Shown in pieces: positions 47,743 to 49,364 of a stretch of DNA of 49,364 bases. The DNA is from Ministeria vibrans ATCC 50519 (taxonomy: Eukaryota; Opisthokonta; Filasterea): contig CALSCP010002104.1 of assembly GCA_943704425.1 (NCBI GenBank), forward strand, positions 1 through 49,364, written 5' to 3'. The position numbers were made by a program, and so were the translations under genes. The number at the start of each line of letters is the position of its first letter. The first letter of the stretch is position 1. The notes under the pieces are model-generated. The model was not told the origin of the DNA, did no database searches, and saw only the letters and a list, made by a program, of their open reading frames with translations.

Positions 47743-49364
47743 ATGTCGCTCCGACTTGTGTGTTTGTGTTTGACTCTGAGCGTTGTCGCTGATTGCGCTC
47801 AGACTGCGCCTCCCCGACCCCGCCGCATCGTCATGTCGTCCCTGGGCATGCTCGGGCATGTGCAGACGCTGGTTCCCATTGCGCATGAGCTGATTGCGCG
47901 TGGCGAGGACGTTTTGTGGCTGGCGCCCGATGCGTACACAAACGAAAAACTCCTCAAGGGCATTCCCACCTACGTTCTCCGCGGCGACGTCTACACGCGT
48001 GATTTTGAGCGTGATTTGTGTGCCAACGCAAGTCACATGGCCGAAATTGACGATCAGCTTGGCTTTACCAAACTCATCTTTGAAAACGTGATGTTCAAAA
48101 ACTTTGCTGCAGTGTATCGCGACGCCAAAGAGCAAGTAGACAAGTTTAAGCCGGACGTGATGTTCATTGATTGTCTTTCTAATGCGGTGGGAGCAGCTGG
48201 TAAAGAGGCCGGGGTCCCGATCGTGCTCAATCAACCAGTTGCGCCTTCGATTGTGATGGACGAGAAGACCCCCGGCGGCCTCTCCCCGCGTTCTGCTGAC
48301 GAACTGCGCTCTCCGCTTCTGCGCATCGGCCGCTGGCTGGAGAATCAGCTCATCTTCAACTTTGACGTTGTTGGTCACTACGTGCTGGGTGTCGATGAGC
48401 TCTACGCGTCCGTCGGCTTGACTTATCCTGGATTTGCGGGATTTCTCGACAGCGGCATCGTCATCCACCCGACGTACATTGGCTACGCGTGGCCCCACGC
48501 CGTTCCTTCTAACCACTTCTTTGTGGGCCCCGTGCCGTTGCCCGAGGACCACTTTGACCCGGACAGCTGGAAGCAGCTCGATCAGGCGACCTTGGACTTT
48601 CTCAACAACAATGCGAGCGATGATGGAGTCGCACTGGTGAGCTTCGGCTCGAGCGGGTTCCTGCCGGTCTCGCGCATGGTGGAGATTGCGAAACTGGTGC
48701 GTCTTCTCAACGGTGAGGGAGGGAGCACGGTGCTGCGGATGCGAGTGCTGTGGCGCATGCCGGTGTGGCAGCAGGAGAGTCTGGCAAAGGCAGGTGTGGA
48801 CGTCAGCACCATGCCCAACCTGCGCATTGTCACCTGGCTGACTCCTTCGCTCATGGCCGCCATGGCCCACCCGCGCGTCCGTGTGTTCTTTACGCACTGC
48901 GGTCAATCGTCTCCGTTTGAGGCGATCGCTGCAAACCTGCCGATGGTGGGTGCGGCGGCACTGGCAGACCAGATGGGCAAGGCACATCTGCTGGACTATG
49001 CGGGAGTGGGTCATGCGTCGTCCTTTCCCATCACCGCCCCGACTCTGTTGGAAACTCTTGAGCAGACGATGGAGGAACACGAGTATGCGCGTCTTGTGGA
49101 CAACATGGTGCGGCAGCGCTATCTTGCGCGCAGTGCGGGTGGGTTTAAGCGTGCCGCCGACATTGTGCAGGAGACGGCGCACATTGGCACACGCCATCTG
49201 CGTCCCGTCAACTACGACTGGTCGATGGTGCAGCGTCTCAACATTGACCTGATGGCCATGCTGTGTGTCTTTACGGTGGTTGCGACGCTGTGTGTGTTGT
49301 TCTGCTGCCGTTGCTGTTGCAGTGCGTGCAAGTCGAAGGCGCAGAGGAAGAGCAAGAAGGACTG
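47743..49364 (+). CDS. Membrane UDP-glycosyltransferase, copy 2 (intronless, stop cut by window edge)
   Basis: 540 aa in one uninterrupted frame from ATG 47743 to the window end, where the last two bases (TG) should begin the stop codon. The domain layout is as in copy 1: signal peptide (MSLRLVCLCLTLSVVADC), RRIVMSSLGMLGHVQTLVP, donor-binding THCGQSSPFEA, C-terminal membrane helix and KSKKD tail. Residues 1-248 share clear but incomplete similarity with copy 1 (for example KTPGGLSPRSADEL replaces FTSAGNLGSQSAYDL). The remaining roughly 290 residues appear identical. The copy 1 intron is absent: here IGY-A-WPHAV is continuous. This suggests tandem duplication followed by gene conversion of the 3' half; the variable N-half suggests different acceptor substrates. 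Confidence 0.92.
   Translation, partial: MSLRLVCLCLTLSVVADCAQTAPPRPRRIVMSSLGMLGHVQTLVPIAHELIARGEDVLWLAPDAYTNEKLLKGIPTYVLRGDVYTRDFERDLCANASHMAEIDDQLGFTKLIFENVMFKNFAAVYRDAKEQVDKFKPDVMFIDCLSNAVGAAGKEAGVPIVLNQPVAPSIVMDEKTPGGLSPRSADELRSPLLRIGRWLENQLIFNFDVVGHYVLGVDELYASVGLTYPGFAGFLDSGIVIHPTYIGYAWPHAVPSNHFFVGPVPLPEDHFDPDSWKQLDQATLDFLNNNASDDGVALVSFGSSGFLPVSRMVEIAKLVRLLNGEGGSTVLRMRVLWRMPVWQQESLAKAGVDVSTMPNLRIVTWLTPSLMAAMAHPRVRVFFTHCGQSSPFEAIAANLPMVGAAALADQMGKAHLLDYAGVGHASSFPITAPTLLETLEQTMEEHEYARLVDNMVRQRYLARSAGGFKRAADIVQETAHIGTRHLRPVNYDWSMVQRLNIDLMAMLCVFTVVATLCVLFCCRCCCSACKSKAQRKSKKD

Noticed and set aside
47476-49197. 573-codon minus-strand open frame across UGT copy 2
   Set aside because: It is antisense to a well-supported UGT, and similar antisense frames exist over copy 1. 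Its apparent conservation only mirrors the near-identity of the two sense copies.

Overview
This window is nuclear DNA from a free-living-type unicellular eukaryote. It has GC-rich exons, short AT-rich spliceosomal introns, TTATTA microsatellites, the standard genetic code and one 10-base N gap. A left-oriented CCCTAA telomere-type array at 109-139 suggests the window starts near a chromosome end. A DNAAF11/LRRC6 gene (dynein-arm assembly) implies motile cilia or flagella. A citrate synthase ending in SKL implies peroxisomes. Two TKL kinases, one a kelch receptor kinase and one a kinase-SAM protein, recall the kinase repertoires of amoebozoans and other protists. I cannot name the lineage.

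Layout. 1-1042: subtelomere-like AT-rich DNA. 1043-2595 (-): Hedgehog-type Hint (Hog) protein. About 3594-5214 (+): unrecognised acidic, coiled-coil protein. 5682-7327 (+): GLI/ZIC-like zinc-finger protein. 7440-7675: unexplained GC-rich island. 7941-12119 (-): 12-exon TKL kinase-SAM protein. 12511-13664 (-): nascent-polypeptide-associated complex alpha preceded by an LSM14 N-terminal exon. 13860-15762 (-): citrate synthase. 15833-18347 (+): high-Mr thioredoxin reductase. 18439-28199 (-): VPS13-family lipid-transfer protein. 28470-30254 (-): GH79 glycosidase. 30416-31358 (-): small secreted coiled-coil protein. 31472-33647 (+): aldo-keto reductase. 33955-38079 (+): kelch/Cys-rich/TM/TKL receptor kinase. 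38225-39734 (+): DNAAF11/LRRC6. 40012-41734 (-): Sfi1/CCDC191-like coiled-coil protein. 41836-45330 (-): WDR6-like WD40 protein. 45497-47202 and 47743-49364 (+): tandem membrane UDP-glycosyltransferases.

There are no operons. Several pairs are head-to-head with very short shared upstream regions (citrate synthase/thioredoxin reductase 70 bp, secreted protein/aldo-keto reductase 113 bp, WDR6/UGT 166 bp). The thioredoxin reductase and aldo-keto reductase are NADPH-linked redox enzymes, and DNAAF11 sits beside a probable centrosomal or axonemal protein, but most neighbours look functionally unrelated.

Exon models were built by hand from splice consensus, reading phase and family similarity. For 12 multi-exon genes, namely the kinase-SAM, NACA, citrate synthase, TrxR, zinc-finger, aldo-keto reductase, secreted coiled-coil, kelch kinase, DNAAF11, CCDC191-like, WDR6 and first UGT genes, the summed exon lengths divide exactly by three, which supports the models.

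Most notable observations: the Plasmodium-type CGGGKCG redox tail of the thioredoxin reductase, completed by a 9-nt last exon; the LSM14 half-domain exon in front of NAC-alpha; a GC-AG intron that splits the catalytic Asp codon of citrate synthase; a UGT pair whose 3' halves are almost identical, starting exactly at an intron; Hog and GLI-like genes about 3 kb apart; and a GC island of unknown function.
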